Shown here in pieces: positions 1-8,123 of a DNA stretch of 11,030 nt. Both the position numbers and the translations under genes were made by a program. Source of the stretch: Podila epigama (taxonomy: Eukaryota > Mortierellomycota > Mortierellomycetes > Mortierellales > Mortierellaceae); assembly GCA_015679605.1 (NCBI GenBank), contig JAAAVE010000985.1, positions 1 through 11,030 on the forward strand, written 5' to 3'. The notes under the pieces are model-generated. The model did no database searches. It was not told the origin of the DNA and was given only the letters and a program-made list of their open reading frames with translations. Each line of letters starts with the position of its first letter. Positions within the stretch are counted from its first letter, which is position 1.

Positions 1-148
1 AAAAAAAAAAAAAACAAAAAAAAAAAAACAAAAAGAAAGAAAAAACTCATACAACACTCGCATAACACTGCATCCTGTCAATTCGATCACAACCATAACC
101 AGAAAAAAAAGAACGCGCGACCAAAAGAAGAAACAGCAAAAAACAAAA

Positions 149-2491
149 ATGTCCTCATTCATCAACATGAATTACGATTCTGATTCGGACTCTGCCGATG
201 ACCTTGACTTTCAACCAACGAGCGACATCAGTTCAAGTTCAGGCTCATCAGGTAACCACGAAAAAAAAAAAAAAAAAAGAGATGTTTTTTGAGCGAGTGA
301 ATGAGTGAATGAGTGAGAGAAAGAAGTGACCCCACACTCCCCACACTTTCCCTTTTCGTACGTCGCCCCTCACAGTGATCTAAATTGACGCGCTCTTTTT
401 ATTTATTTGCGTGTTTTTGTGGAGGCGGAGAAAAAAAAAATGAATGAGACCTTTGATGAGGAGGGCGTCCTGTTTGATCACACGCGTCTTTCTTTTTTTC
501 AGTTCGTGAGAGTGTAACTCTTTATTTATTTATTTTTCAATCCCCCCCGGGATATTTCAGGAGGATGTGCATTCATGAAAAAGAGAGTGTATCCGCCAAA
601 GGGTCAAAAGGTTGTTGTCGTAACACACGACACGACACGTATAACTCCCCCTCCCCTCTCTCCTCCTCCCCTCGGCAAAGAGAAAGGAGGTAACAATACC
701 AAGCAAGATTCAGACAGGTGGAGGGCATTTATTCCCTTTCTATCTGAATTGGTGTTGTTCGTGGTGATGGAGACGGCACATTGAATGTGGTCGGATGTCG
801 TGTTTTTGGCATGTTCTTTGGTGGTTTTTATTTATTTATTTGTTTTGTTTGAGTGTAGAGTCATAGGAAACGGGAGCATTGTTTCCAGAGCTCAAAAAAT
901 GTTATCTATCGCTCAAACAGTCTAAAATGGATTAGCTCAACAGCAAATATCCCATGCATTAACCTTTTTTCTTAAAAAAAAAATGATATGCATGCCTGTG
1001 CGTGTGTTGTCTTAGGGGATGAATCTGGCTTAAACGATGGCGAGGATGAAAATATGGAGGAGGTTGTCCCTGAGGACAAGGACGTTGACACAAACATGTC
1101 ATTGTCATTGTCCGAGGAGCGCACCCTGTTGGATCAGCATCCCTCATTAGGCAATGACACTGGTGCACCACCAGCAACCGACAAGCCGCGAAAAAGTCCA
1201 AAGAAACCAGCCACAAGCAAGAAGACAGCCACAAACAAAAAGCCTGCTGCTGCACAGGGGGTTGATGTAAGATGACTTGAACTTGTTTTTGATCTTGATA
1301 TGCATGACCTAATGGACAACGAACGTACTTTTGTCGATCACAGTACTGTACCTGACTTTGTCGCTGCTTCTCTTTCATGCTCACGCACACTCTCGCACAT
1401 CCACACACATCCATCCACACACATGCAATCGAACCAATTGATCGATTTTCGTTCCCCATTCCCTTTATTGTCGTTGTTGTGACTAACACCATATCGACAA
1501 TCAAGCAGGATGCTAAACCAAAGGTTAAAAAGACCCCCAAAAAGACGGCAAAGTCAGCAGAGACAGGCAGTCCAGGGGCTCGTCCAAAGACGACAAAGTC
1601 AAAGAAGACAAAACAAGCTGAAAAGCAAGCTGCAGCCATCACAGGACCATTCCTTCAATCACCACTCACAGCCTCAGGGGTTCCCATTGACATGGGTATG
1701 GAAATGAATGCTGTATTCATTTTTTTTCCGTTCCTTTTTTTATAACTCCATGTGCTATAATCAAGTGTCTTTCAATATTAATGTTCTATATTTATTTATA
1801 CAAAAAAAAAAAAAAAAAAAAATCTCTAGAGAACCCACTACAGACATTCCGCTGGCCGTATTCACCATTCACGTCGGAATTCCGAACTCTGCATCGATCT
1901 CGAAACAGATTGGTGGGAGAGCTTACGCAGACAACACAAGAAATGAAGAGCAGCAACATGAATGCGAGCCTGCGGTTACAGGAGTTGGATCATCGACTTC
2001 AATCGAGTCGGCAGGATTTGAGTACATGTCTGGATGAGATCCAGTTTCGAAAGAGTCAACTGCGAGATATGAGTCTGATGGCCGTCGATATTGTCAAGAA
2101 GCTGTCTAGGGGCCAACAGCAGCAAATACAGGCACCGATACCCATTCAACAGCATGAGGCGCAGCAGACGATTGTACATGATGGTTCAGCACGACCAGGT
2201 CATGAAGAAGCCAAAAAGATGTCTATGACAATGGCATCAATGATATCAGAGCCGAGGCCAGGGCAAGTAGGAACAGAAGCGACCGACGTGTCGATAGCAA
2301 GAACGAGCTCAACGGGGATGAGTCATGTGGAGCACGCGATGATGGATGTAGACCACGAAAGCAGTGGGGATGATCAGAACGGTAGTACCTACCAGGGGTC
2401 CGACCTGAAAGGATTGAACGAAGGCAATGTGCGATCATTCCTTGAAAAGATTCGAGAACTCGAGCAGGCACAAAGACGCGTAGTCGCATAG
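149..2491 (+). CDS. Unrecognised 400-aa acidic/basic coiled-coil protein (4 exons)
   Basis: Inferred exons are 149-251, 1016-1266, 1509-1695 and 1830-2491. All junctions are GT-AG and keep frame, giving 400 residues ending in TAG. The start ATG has A at -3 after an A-rich leader. I do not recognise the family. Visible parts: an Asp/Ser/Glu-rich acidic N-terminus (about 1-70); a Lys/Pro/Ala/Thr-rich basic stretch (about 91-158) with repeated KK and PKK groups, resembling histone H1 tails or bipartite nuclear-localisation signals; a Trp/Phe/Tyr-containing segment around 187-198; a predicted coiled coil of about 197-273 with heptad-like Leu/Met spacing; a Gln-rich stretch after 275; a Ser/Asp/Met-rich region; and a short C-terminal charged helix (381-400). 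The composition suggests a nuclear, chromatin- or nucleic-acid-associated scaffold, which is inference only. Intron 1 is unusually long at 764 nt, so a missed small exon is possible. Confidence 0.78.
252..1015 (+). other. 764-nt first intron of the coiled-coil protein gene
   Basis: This is six or more times longer than most introns in the window. It opens with A18 only nine bases after the donor. It also holds a short GAGTGAAT-type tandem repeat (about 295-319), two TTTA-rich tracts (about 522-537 and 828-840) and several pyrimidine-rich AG sites (near 501 and 560). A short acidic open stretch begins with an ATG at 440 and runs 25 codons. No internal exon could be fitted convincingly, and joining 251 directly to 1016 gives a clean Gly codon and continues an acidic sequence. 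A small unannotated exon or an alternative first exon is still possible. Confidence 0.6.
1377..1425. repeat. CA-rich microsatellite-like tract in intron 2
   Basis: Imperfect CACA and CATCCA units lie inside the 242-nt second intron (1267-1508) of the coiled-coil protein gene. The tract is too degenerate to be a clean dinucleotide repeat. No coding role is apparent. Confidence 0.55.
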
Positions 2492-3190
2492 AGAAGATAG
2501 CGTTTGTCCTTTTTTTTTATCTACATTTTTTTTTTTTTTTTTTTGGCACTCTTCATCACATGCACCCATTCACTCCCACACACACATACACGCGCGCAAA
2601 TGCACATATACACAAACAAACAACCTATCATTATCCTATGCATACATAATTATCGAGTTTTGGCTTTTGTCTTGCAGTACTCTTTTCTTTTTTATTTTTT
2701 TTTTATTGCTGTAGTTGTAATGGTTATCTTTGAAACGACAAAAGGGAAGCGGCCAAGACTTTTCTTTACGATCCAAAACTTCAAGCTTACAAATGATAAC
2801 TGTCAAGCCGGTTCAAGTTCTCTTAACAAGAAGCGCGTTCTTATTCAGTCCGATCAAATATTCTTCAATAAACCTGTGGAAAAGAAAAAGGAAAATGAAA
2901 GTGTTCTTTACAAAAGGAATGGGTGAGGAAGAGTATGTGGGTTGTCGATGATGTTTTTTTTTTTATTTCTTTTACAAAACTAGCCCTTTTAAATGCTTTC
3001 TTGTGGCAGGTGTCTGTTCACAATTTTCAGGTGGCAGTGTCAGGCAAAATGGTTACATTGGTGGCGTCAGAGAGCCATATGAGACTTGAGGGGCCTAGCG
3101 GATAAAGGTCTCTGGAAGGGGCGACATTCTTCGACCTCTTTATTCAGTTTCCTTGACTCTGAGTAGCTGTCTGTGCCGGCTGAAGATTGG
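2492..3190. other. Intergenic spacer, AT-rich, no supported gene
   Basis: About 700 bases follow the stop of the first gene. They contain T19 at 2526-2544, a CA-rich imperfect repeat (about 2569-2620), several short T-runs and AATAAA at 2867-2872. Short open frames exist on the plus strand (for example 2730-2951) but are low-complexity and show no family motif. The 3' part, from about 3020, is richer in GC and may be the decayed tail of the minus-strand remnant that follows. Confidence 0.6.
2867..2872 (+). promoter_or_regulatory. Possible polyadenylation signal AATAAA
   Basis: A canonical AATAAA hexamer lies 375 nt downstream of the stop codon of the 149-2491 gene, on the same strand. It would imply a long 3' UTR that includes the T19 run. 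In AT-rich sequence such a hexamer is expected by chance, so the assignment is weak. Confidence 0.3.
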
Positions 3191-3876
3191 TCAGTTTTCA
3201 TGGAGACAACAGAGGACTCTTGTCACCGCCTTGGCGTTCCCTTGACCTGCTCTTTGAAGGTGTTTAAAGAGCTCATCACAGAGCGCCTTGCGTCTTGCTT
3301 CTAATCTGTTTCTTGATCACAGCAGGCCGAAGCTGACGTTTGCTGGGCGGTATTTTCCTCCTGTCAGCGAATGCCTTTGAGTTTTCTCCTTGAATCTTGC
3401 TTCTCTATTTAGAGGCAGATGGAGCCGGAGCATGATCCGAAGGAGATAGTCCATAGCCTTGACATAGACCGATCCCTGCCACAGGTTGGAGACCGCCGTA
3501 GAATACTGCCGGATATGTGTTGTGATTGTCGTGGTGAGGCCTTCTGGCGAGGCTGTGAGACCGTGATTTCCACCTTTGGAATCTCATTGGAGAGCGTTTG
3601 CCAGTACTGGTTAGCGGTGCGCTGCGCTCCATCTCGAGGAGAAAGGTGTTGAGTGTGGAGAAACTGGAGATGATTCTGCGTAAGCATGCCAAACAAAATG
3701 CTTGGCGTACTCCGAGGTTGTCCTTCCCTTCTTTGTAATCCTCGATGACCTTTTTGTACCGCTTGAACATTGGCGTTAACGTGGATTTTTTACTTCCACT
3801 CCTCGTTCCGGGTGGAACCCTGCCGGTAGGAGGTCCCGGATATTGAGCTCCTTAGATCGACATCCAAGGAGGCCAT
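3191..3876 (-). pseudogene. Frame-scrambled coding remnant, family unknown
   Basis: On the minus strand this stretch has clearly protein-like segments that lie in different frames with no intron signals joining them. In transcription order: MASLDVDLR from an ATG at 3876; KELNIRDLLPAGFHPERGV in a second frame; TPMFKRYKKVIEDYKEGKDN in a third (about 3770-3710); LQFLHTQHL through LSNEIPKVEI in a fourth stretch (about 3670-3570); SNLWQGSVYVKAMDYLLRIM in another (about 3500-3420); KRQLRPAVIKKQIRSKT (about 3355-3290); and RRKALCDELFKHLQRAGQG ending in TGA at 3191. This pattern fits an old mobile-element or repeat-family gene that has accumulated indels. I cannot name the family, and no convincing terminal repeats or target-site duplication were found. 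Base composition is more GC-rich than the flanks. Confidence 0.45.
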
Positions 3877-3894
3877 CTCCACTGGCGATCTATT

Positions 3895-3909
3895 AAAAAA
3901 AAAAAAAAA
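3895..3909. repeat. A15 homopolymer at the edge of the coding remnant
   Basis: Fifteen consecutive A residues on the plus strand mark a sharp change from GC-richer remnant DNA to the next AT-rich block. Relative to the minus-strand coding sense of the remnant the run lies at the 5' side, so it is not a poly(A) tail of that coding strand. Confidence 0.7.
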
Positions 3910-3944
3910 TACATGTCAGTAAACGTAACATGTTTTTCAAGCTT

Positions 3945-4450
3945 CTACAATGAACTTTCAATTCTGAAGGACATCTCTATCTCAACCTTTGTGATGTACC
4001 CCTGAGTAGATTCCAAGGTCTGCAAGACTCGCATGTAATCCCGTCTCTCCATCCGGCCCCATGTTGAAGATGATTGGGATATGATTATTGTTTTGATTGC
4101 TGTCGTGCAAGTGCCGATATGTTCATTATCATTATCATTATTCTTTAGTCGTTTGTGTCGGTGTTGCTCTGGGTCAGAGCGCTTCCTTTCCTCGGCTGTT
4201 ACCGCTTGCGTCCAGATGCTGTCAAAGTGAATTCCAATAGATTCCTTCCATGCGTGCAAGGCATCTGAAACAGGTAACCAACGGTGGAGGATGTTCCTTC
4301 GCGACCAGTGGTTCGTATACATGGATTCTCAAGCTCGAATGCGAATAGAAATTTTTTTGTATTCGCATTCACAATTGAGAACCTCTGCTCCAGGGCTACT
4401 AGAAGCGAGCATGAAACGGGGAGTTGTGGAGCCAAGGATGTCGTTGACAT
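3945..4450 (-). CDS. Tentative orphan gene, 149 aa, two exons
   Basis: The model runs from ATG at 4450 with exons 4450-4321 and 4264-3945 around a 56-nt GTATAC...TTTCAG intron. The phases agree (one base plus two) and give 149 residues ending in TGA. The upstream DNA is C/T-rich as in many fungal promoters. The protein has an N-terminal mixed hydrophobic part (LLVALEQRFSIVNANTKKFL), a charged middle (TAEERKRSDPEQHRHKRLKN) followed by an Asn/Asp run, and a C-terminal segment with RRDYMRVLQTLESTQGY. I recognise no family or catalytic motif. Alternatively the second exon could begin at an ATG at 4322 without splicing, giving 125 residues. An open frame on the opposite strand (4291-4782) overlaps it. 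No polyadenylation hexamer is seen downstream. It could be a lineage-specific gene, a fragment of a larger gene, or spurious. Confidence 0.4.
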
Positions 4451-4548
4451 CGCTGAAGGTACTTGAGGATGAATCGACGAAATGGGGCGTGGTAAGGAAA
4501 AAGAAAAAAGGAAAGAGTGAAAAGAGTGAAGACGGAGATGTGAGATGT

Positions 4549-4575
4549 GATGAAAGTGATGAAAGTGATGAAAGA
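4549..4575. repeat. Three copies of a 9-bp GATGAAAGT repeat
   Basis: GATGAAAGT occurs twice exactly and a third time as GATGAAAGA, head to tail. It lies in a purine-rich stretch that also has AAAGAGTGA-type repeats just upstream. This is a simple-sequence expansion with no evident function. Confidence 0.7.
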
Positions 4576-4600
4576 AATATGGGTTGTCGTTTTGGTATGA

Positions 4601-4760
4601 ATATGAGCCATGCAACATGTAGAGCTTTTAATCTTTCAGAAATGCATGGAAGAAACAACAAGAGAAGAGCCAGCGCAGTTCAACGGATGCGCGGTTGGAT
4701 ATGTGGATATGACCATACAACACTTGAGCTTTACTCTTTCAGAAATACATGGAGGAAAAC
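4601..4760. repeat. Imperfect direct repeat, two copies about 103-106 bp apart
   Basis: Copy A (about 4601-4655) and copy B (about 4707-4760) share the order ATATGA-CC, CA-ACAACA, GAGCTTT, CTTTCAGAAAT-CATGGA, with small indels. A third, more eroded copy of the CTCTTTCA-ATACATG-AAAACAAT block lies at about 5017-5045. The end of copy B runs directly into the 32-bp tandem array, and the array units share its CATGGAGGAAA-ACAA core, so the array probably arose by amplification of part of this repeat. Confidence 0.65.
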
Positions 4761-4763
4761 AAT

Positions 4764-4900
4764 ATGTCGACACATTGATTAGAGGAAACAAGAAGGTATC
4801 GACACATTGCGTGGAGGAGACAATAAGGTATCGACACTCTGCATGGAGGAAACAATAAGGCGTCGACACATTGCATGGTGGAAACAAGAAAGTGTCGACA
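4764..4900. repeat. 32-bp tandem repeat array, four units plus a partial fifth
   Basis: TCGACA recurs at exactly 32-bp spacing (4767, 4799, 4831, 4863, 4895). Unit boundaries are 4764-4795, 4796-4827, 4828-4859 and 4860-4891, followed by a partial unit. The consensus is roughly GTRTCGACACATTGCATGG followed by AGGAAACAATAAG. Units differ at a few positions. Each unit holds a TCGACAC core, and two to three form the 6-bp palindrome GTCGAC. There is no unique spacer between units, so this is a minisatellite and not a CRISPR array. Confidence 0.88.
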
Positions 4901-5112
4901 AAAGCCTCTGATGAAGAAGAGAAGAGCCCGTCTTGCACACAGTGTGGTGGGGTATGTGAATTTGGACATGCGTCTCAGAGGGCAAAAAATGCTACCCTAG
5001 TCTGTGTCGAGTTTTTGCTCTTTCAATACATGAAAAACAATAATACAAGAAATAGAATAGAAATATATCTGCTGGACGTTGTACATTGTAATTGATAACA
5101 TGCCATGCCTTC

Positions 5113-6460
5113 CTATGAAGGCAATAATCCACGCTTGACCACAAAGTCCTCCGAGTATTTGAACAGTCGTTCCTGAAGATCTTTGCTCATCGCATAAGGA
5201 CCTATAGTATACGATTTTAAATTGATATGTGTGAGTGTACAGTTCGTGATAGTAATACCCATTGAAATTTGACAATACTCATAATTGGACAAGGAATAAA
5301 TCATTACTTGGTCGCAACTCATGCGCATCTGGCACAAAATATCGGCCAGACAACTTTTTCTCCTCAATCTCTGGACTCGATGCACAGTACAGCTGTGTCA
5401 GCGCACCGTCATCGGCTATACGGCCAACGACATGTCGCAATCCACTCATTACTTTGGAAAGCACAAGACCGACGCTGTCCTGCAGCCCAGTGTCAATCTC
5501 GGTCTTGACAAAGCCTGGACTAACCGCATTGACAAAGACTCTGTCATGACCTGCATCGGCCAATCGGCGGGCCAAGGCCTTGACATACAGGATATTGGCG
5601 AGTTTAGAGCGGTTGTAGTGGACAATGGGCGAATACGCGTCTGCTAGACTGATAGTACCGAATTGGATACCACCCTCAGGGAGTTGGAACTCGTGTGTGA
5701 TTGAGCTTGACAACCGAGGAGAAGGTTGAAAGAGGAGAGAAGGAGGCAATGGCTTTGAGTTTTTTTGGTCGTTACCGCTACTGGTGGTTCTGATACGCAC
5801 TGGTTTGTGAAACGAAACAAAAAAACTCTTTACCTCACACAAACGATTCTTGAAGGTTGCGCCTCGATAAGCCTAGGCAGGAGTAGTTGAGTAAAAAGGA
5901 AATGTCTACAAAGGCGAACGGGGGAGACCAACAAGTCGATTTTGTCTGATTACTATAATGTCACAACGTAACACATGGGCCAACCACTAAAAAAAAAAAA
6001 AAAAAACCGTTGTGAAATACCCCATGTGGTTGACTGCAAAAGTAATTTCAATCCCTTCCTTGGAAAGATTTGGGGGGGATAGCCCTATACCCGCATTGTT
6101 GACTAGGATATCCAGTTTGATTCCCTTTGCCAAAAACTCGTTTGCAGAACGGACCACCGCCTTGAGGTCTGCGAGGTCCAATGGCAAAAAATCTACTTTG
6201 GGATACAAATGCGGTGCCGTCTCTGCGAGTTCGCGTTCGATCCGTTCAATAGCATCGTTGGCGCGTTTAGGGTCGCGGCTGGCAAGAAAGACGTGAGCCC
6301 CGTTGCGGGCCAATGCGAGGGAGGTTGCGTATCCGAGCCCTGCGCTTCCGCCAGTCACAATCGCAGTCTTGCCCGTCAGGTCTGGGATCTGGTCAAGGGT
6401 AAAGTTGCCTGGCTGGACAAATGTCTTCCAGTAGTTGAAGTCGAGCAATGATTCGAACAT
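5113..6460 (-). CDS. Short-chain dehydrogenase/reductase, retinol-dehydrogenase-like
   Basis: The exons, in transcription order, are 6460-6021, 5905-5834, 5705-5308 and 5201-5113, giving 332 residues. All introns (115, 128 and 106 nt) are GT-AG and the joins rebuild family motifs: NHMG|HFLFTQLLLP, IVCV|SSITHE and ELRP|S. The fold is a Rossmann NAD(P)-dependent oxidoreductase. Visible motifs are the cofactor loop TGGSAGLG (36-43), SRDPKR after beta-2 (61-66, the Arg favouring NADPH), D95 in LPLDLADL, NNAG (121-124), N144, the catalytic Ser in VSS (171/172) and YNRSK (Y201, K205), then the SPGFV loop. The length and the roughly 30-residue N-terminal lead match fungal RDH12/WWOX-like SDRs that reduce or oxidise carbonyls, lipids or retinoid-like substrates. 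The actual substrate cannot be told. It lies tandem behind RAD1 with a 296-bp gap. Intron 2 ends in AAG, a less usual acceptor. Confidence 0.95.
5989..6006. repeat. A18 homopolymer inside SDR intron 1
   Basis: On the minus strand this is T18 starting about 12 nt after the GTATTT donor of the first SDR intron. If translated without splicing it gives a run of Phe before a stop, which confirms that the donor lies upstream of the run. Confidence 0.85.
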
Positions 6461-6756
6461 TGTCTAAATGCGAGTGCTTTTTTTTGCTTGAAGATGACAA
6501 TGGTATTTTTTTTTTGAATGGAATTGAAATGTTGCACTGTTGGCCCAAAACGAATAAAATTGAGTGTGTTAAGGGTCGATCCACAATTTCCACTCAAAAT
6601 GATCGCGATAAAGCAATTGCAATTTGCCCCATAAAAAAAAAGAGTGAGAGAGCTGAGAATGACGCGACCGAAAGGCCACTGGTATCTATTGTATTCTTCC
6701 CTACAAAAAAAAAGGCTCCGTTCCACAAACTCGGCATGAATGGTTGACTTGTTCTA

Positions 6757-8123
6757 TTATTCCATAGCCTCTAGCGGACAAAAGGCATACTCTGTAAACA
6801 GAAACTTGTGCTCGGGTAGCTGGATGAGGAATTGCATCTTTAAAAAGTCCTTGTCGTCAACCATGATATTCACCGTGGTGGCCAACGAGCTCGCACGGAG
6901 AACATATAGCACATGTGAAAAATTATAACTGACTTCCAAGGGTCGATTGTATGGGTAAACAAAAGTCTCGATGACATCGCCCTTGGAGTAATTCACGTCC
7001 AGATTTTCAATGGTGCCCAGACTTGAGATACGGAAATGAGGGATCTCGGACGAGAACCGTAGAACGACCTTTTCACTTGTTGCGTCCAGGTCTCGTAGTC
7101 CTTCTTCAAGCCACATGGACTAGATTTAGTGAGAGAGGGTCATTGCAATGTTTAGTCATGGCAATGATCACTGTACTCGTGTGATGGCAGCGAATCAAAG
7201 ATGTTTTTACCTTCATAATGACCTTGGAGTTGAGTTCGTCATTAAAGTCAAATAGAACAGGCGTATCTGGGTCTACCGTGGGAATACCACACCTGGTAAC
7301 AACACCATTATCTTCGAGACTATGCACATACCATAGTAAATTAGACACATCACTCGTCTTTGACACCCATGTCATTTTGAGCACAAACAAAAAGAAGGGT
7401 TGCATCTTACATAAGTGTGAACTTTGATCCAATGCCATTGTAACTGAGCTTCACGCCCGTGATAGATCCTGAGCCACTAGCTGAGAACGCACTATGGCTA
7501 CTACTGACTCCAGTAGAAGACGCCGTAGAATCCGCTCCCGTGGTGCCTACATTGGCGGTGCCAAACATATTGAGACAGCTCAACATGGTCGACAAGTTGA
7601 TACCAAATGTGACTGAGCCATCCTCATCATAACCTGATGGAAGTGGGGCGTCTGCGTTATCCTCCGAGATGGGTGATATGTACCGGTACTCCTCAAAGAC
7701 AGTACGCTGGATATGACAATGTGCAAACAGACACCGCGACTCTTCAAGAAAAAAACTTATGCCTTGTGAAGAGATTTTACACGAGGCAATCTGTGGACAG
7801 AGTGGTGGCCAAAAAAAAAAGGGTATACGCGAGCTGTTTAGAGTGTGAGTGAATAACCCCCCTTCCATGTTATGCGTATAAACAAAAAAAAAAAGAATAT
7901 AATTTTCATGTTCATGCTTACATCTTTGAAATGTACAGATTTGATGAGGGTGGCCAAATGCTTCACATTCCGAAGTCTAGCGTTAAAAGTGCTTGAGACA
8001 AACAAAAAAGTGGGCTGTTTGTCAGATTGGGCTCAAAGTAAAAGATGGACAGTTGAGCTGATCCTTTGAGAATGGACTCAAGTTCATGAGTGATGAATAC
8101 CATTCGTTGGGTATTTGTGACAT
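6757..8123 (-). CDS. rad1: RAD1 homologue, 9-1-1 checkpoint clamp subunit
   Basis: The exons, in transcription order, are 8123-8101, 7991-7922, 7790-7411, 7319-7211 and 7119-6757, giving 314 residues. Rad1 (S. pombe/human naming; Rad17 in S. cerevisiae) forms with Hus1 and Rad9 a PCNA-like ring loaded at DNA damage to activate ATR/Mec1 signalling. The match is clear: RNVKHLATLIKSVHFKD (near 15-31), EESRCLFAHCHIQ with FEEYRY, INLSTMLSCLNMFG (95-108), KLSYNG, LEDNGVVTRC, LFDFNDELNSKVIMK, PHFRISSLG, and the C-terminal FLKMQFLIQ (286-294) and FTEYAFCP (302-309). Human Rad1 has 282 residues; much of the extra length is a Ser/Thr/Gly/Ala-rich insertion at about 109-143 after the first conserved sheet. 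Introns are 109, 131, 91 and 91 nt. The 23-nt first exon is the weak point: it is inferred from phase and an AAG acceptor. The rest is firm. It is divergent from the FAD monooxygenase. Confidence 0.93.
8101..8123 (-). other. rad1: Proposed 23-nt first coding exon of rad1
   Basis: The second exon has no in-frame ATG upstream: the frame is closed by a TGA about 14 codons before the conserved RNVKHL block. A short leader is therefore needed. The ATG at 8123 gives seven codons plus two bases before GTATTC, which fits the phase of an acceptor at 7993-7992 preceded by a T-rich tract, through a 109-nt intron. The leader would read MSQIPNE. Other acceptors (after 8031 or 8012) need a different donor phase, so the true N-terminus could differ by several residues. 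Confidence 0.5.

Larger units (their letters stand above)
4451..5112. other. Repeat-rich intergenic region, no supported gene
   Basis: The region between the tentative orphan gene and the SDR 3' end carries a 9-bp GATGAAAGT triplet repeat (4549-4575), an imperfect direct repeat of about 55 bp and a 32-bp tandem array, listed separately. Several open frames cross it on both strands. They are built from the repeats (CRYL-, CVDTFLF-type periodic peptides) and show no domain, so none is called. Confidence 0.6.

Noticed and set aside
575-784. A 69-codon plus-strand frame within intron 1
   Set aside because: It is Pro- and Lys-rich low-complexity sequence with no phase-compatible splice borders linking it to exon 1 and exon 2.
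959-1642. A 227-codon open frame on the minus strand opposite exons 2 and 3 of the first gene
   Set aside because: It is a mirror of Lys- and Asp-rich coding sequence and of a CA-rich intron, with periodic Cys/Val/Phe and no domain. The plus-strand model is supported by three phase-consistent introns.
2504-3105. Three short plus-strand frames after the first gene
   Set aside because: They are dominated by Phe/Lys runs from homopolymers, with no start context or family motif, and fit 3' UTR or spacer better.
3022-3890. CAGTG words facing inward at both edges of the coding remnant, like hAT transposon ends
   Set aside because: The similarity stops after about five bases, and the adjacent 8-mers (TCAGGTGG and GCGATCTA) are not a target-site duplication.
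4291-4782. A 163-codon plus-strand open frame
   Set aside because: It runs through simple purine-rich repeats and the degenerate direct repeat, has no recognisable domain, and overlaps a better minus-strand model.
4764-4900. Regular short repeats reminiscent of a CRISPR array
   Set aside because: Units are contiguous at 32 bp with no unique spacers, copies diverge throughout, and the window is eukaryotic.
5262-5647. Plus-strand open frames opposite SDR exon 3
   Set aside because: They are antisense shadows: the minus strand carries a complete SDR with cofactor and catalytic motifs over the same bases.
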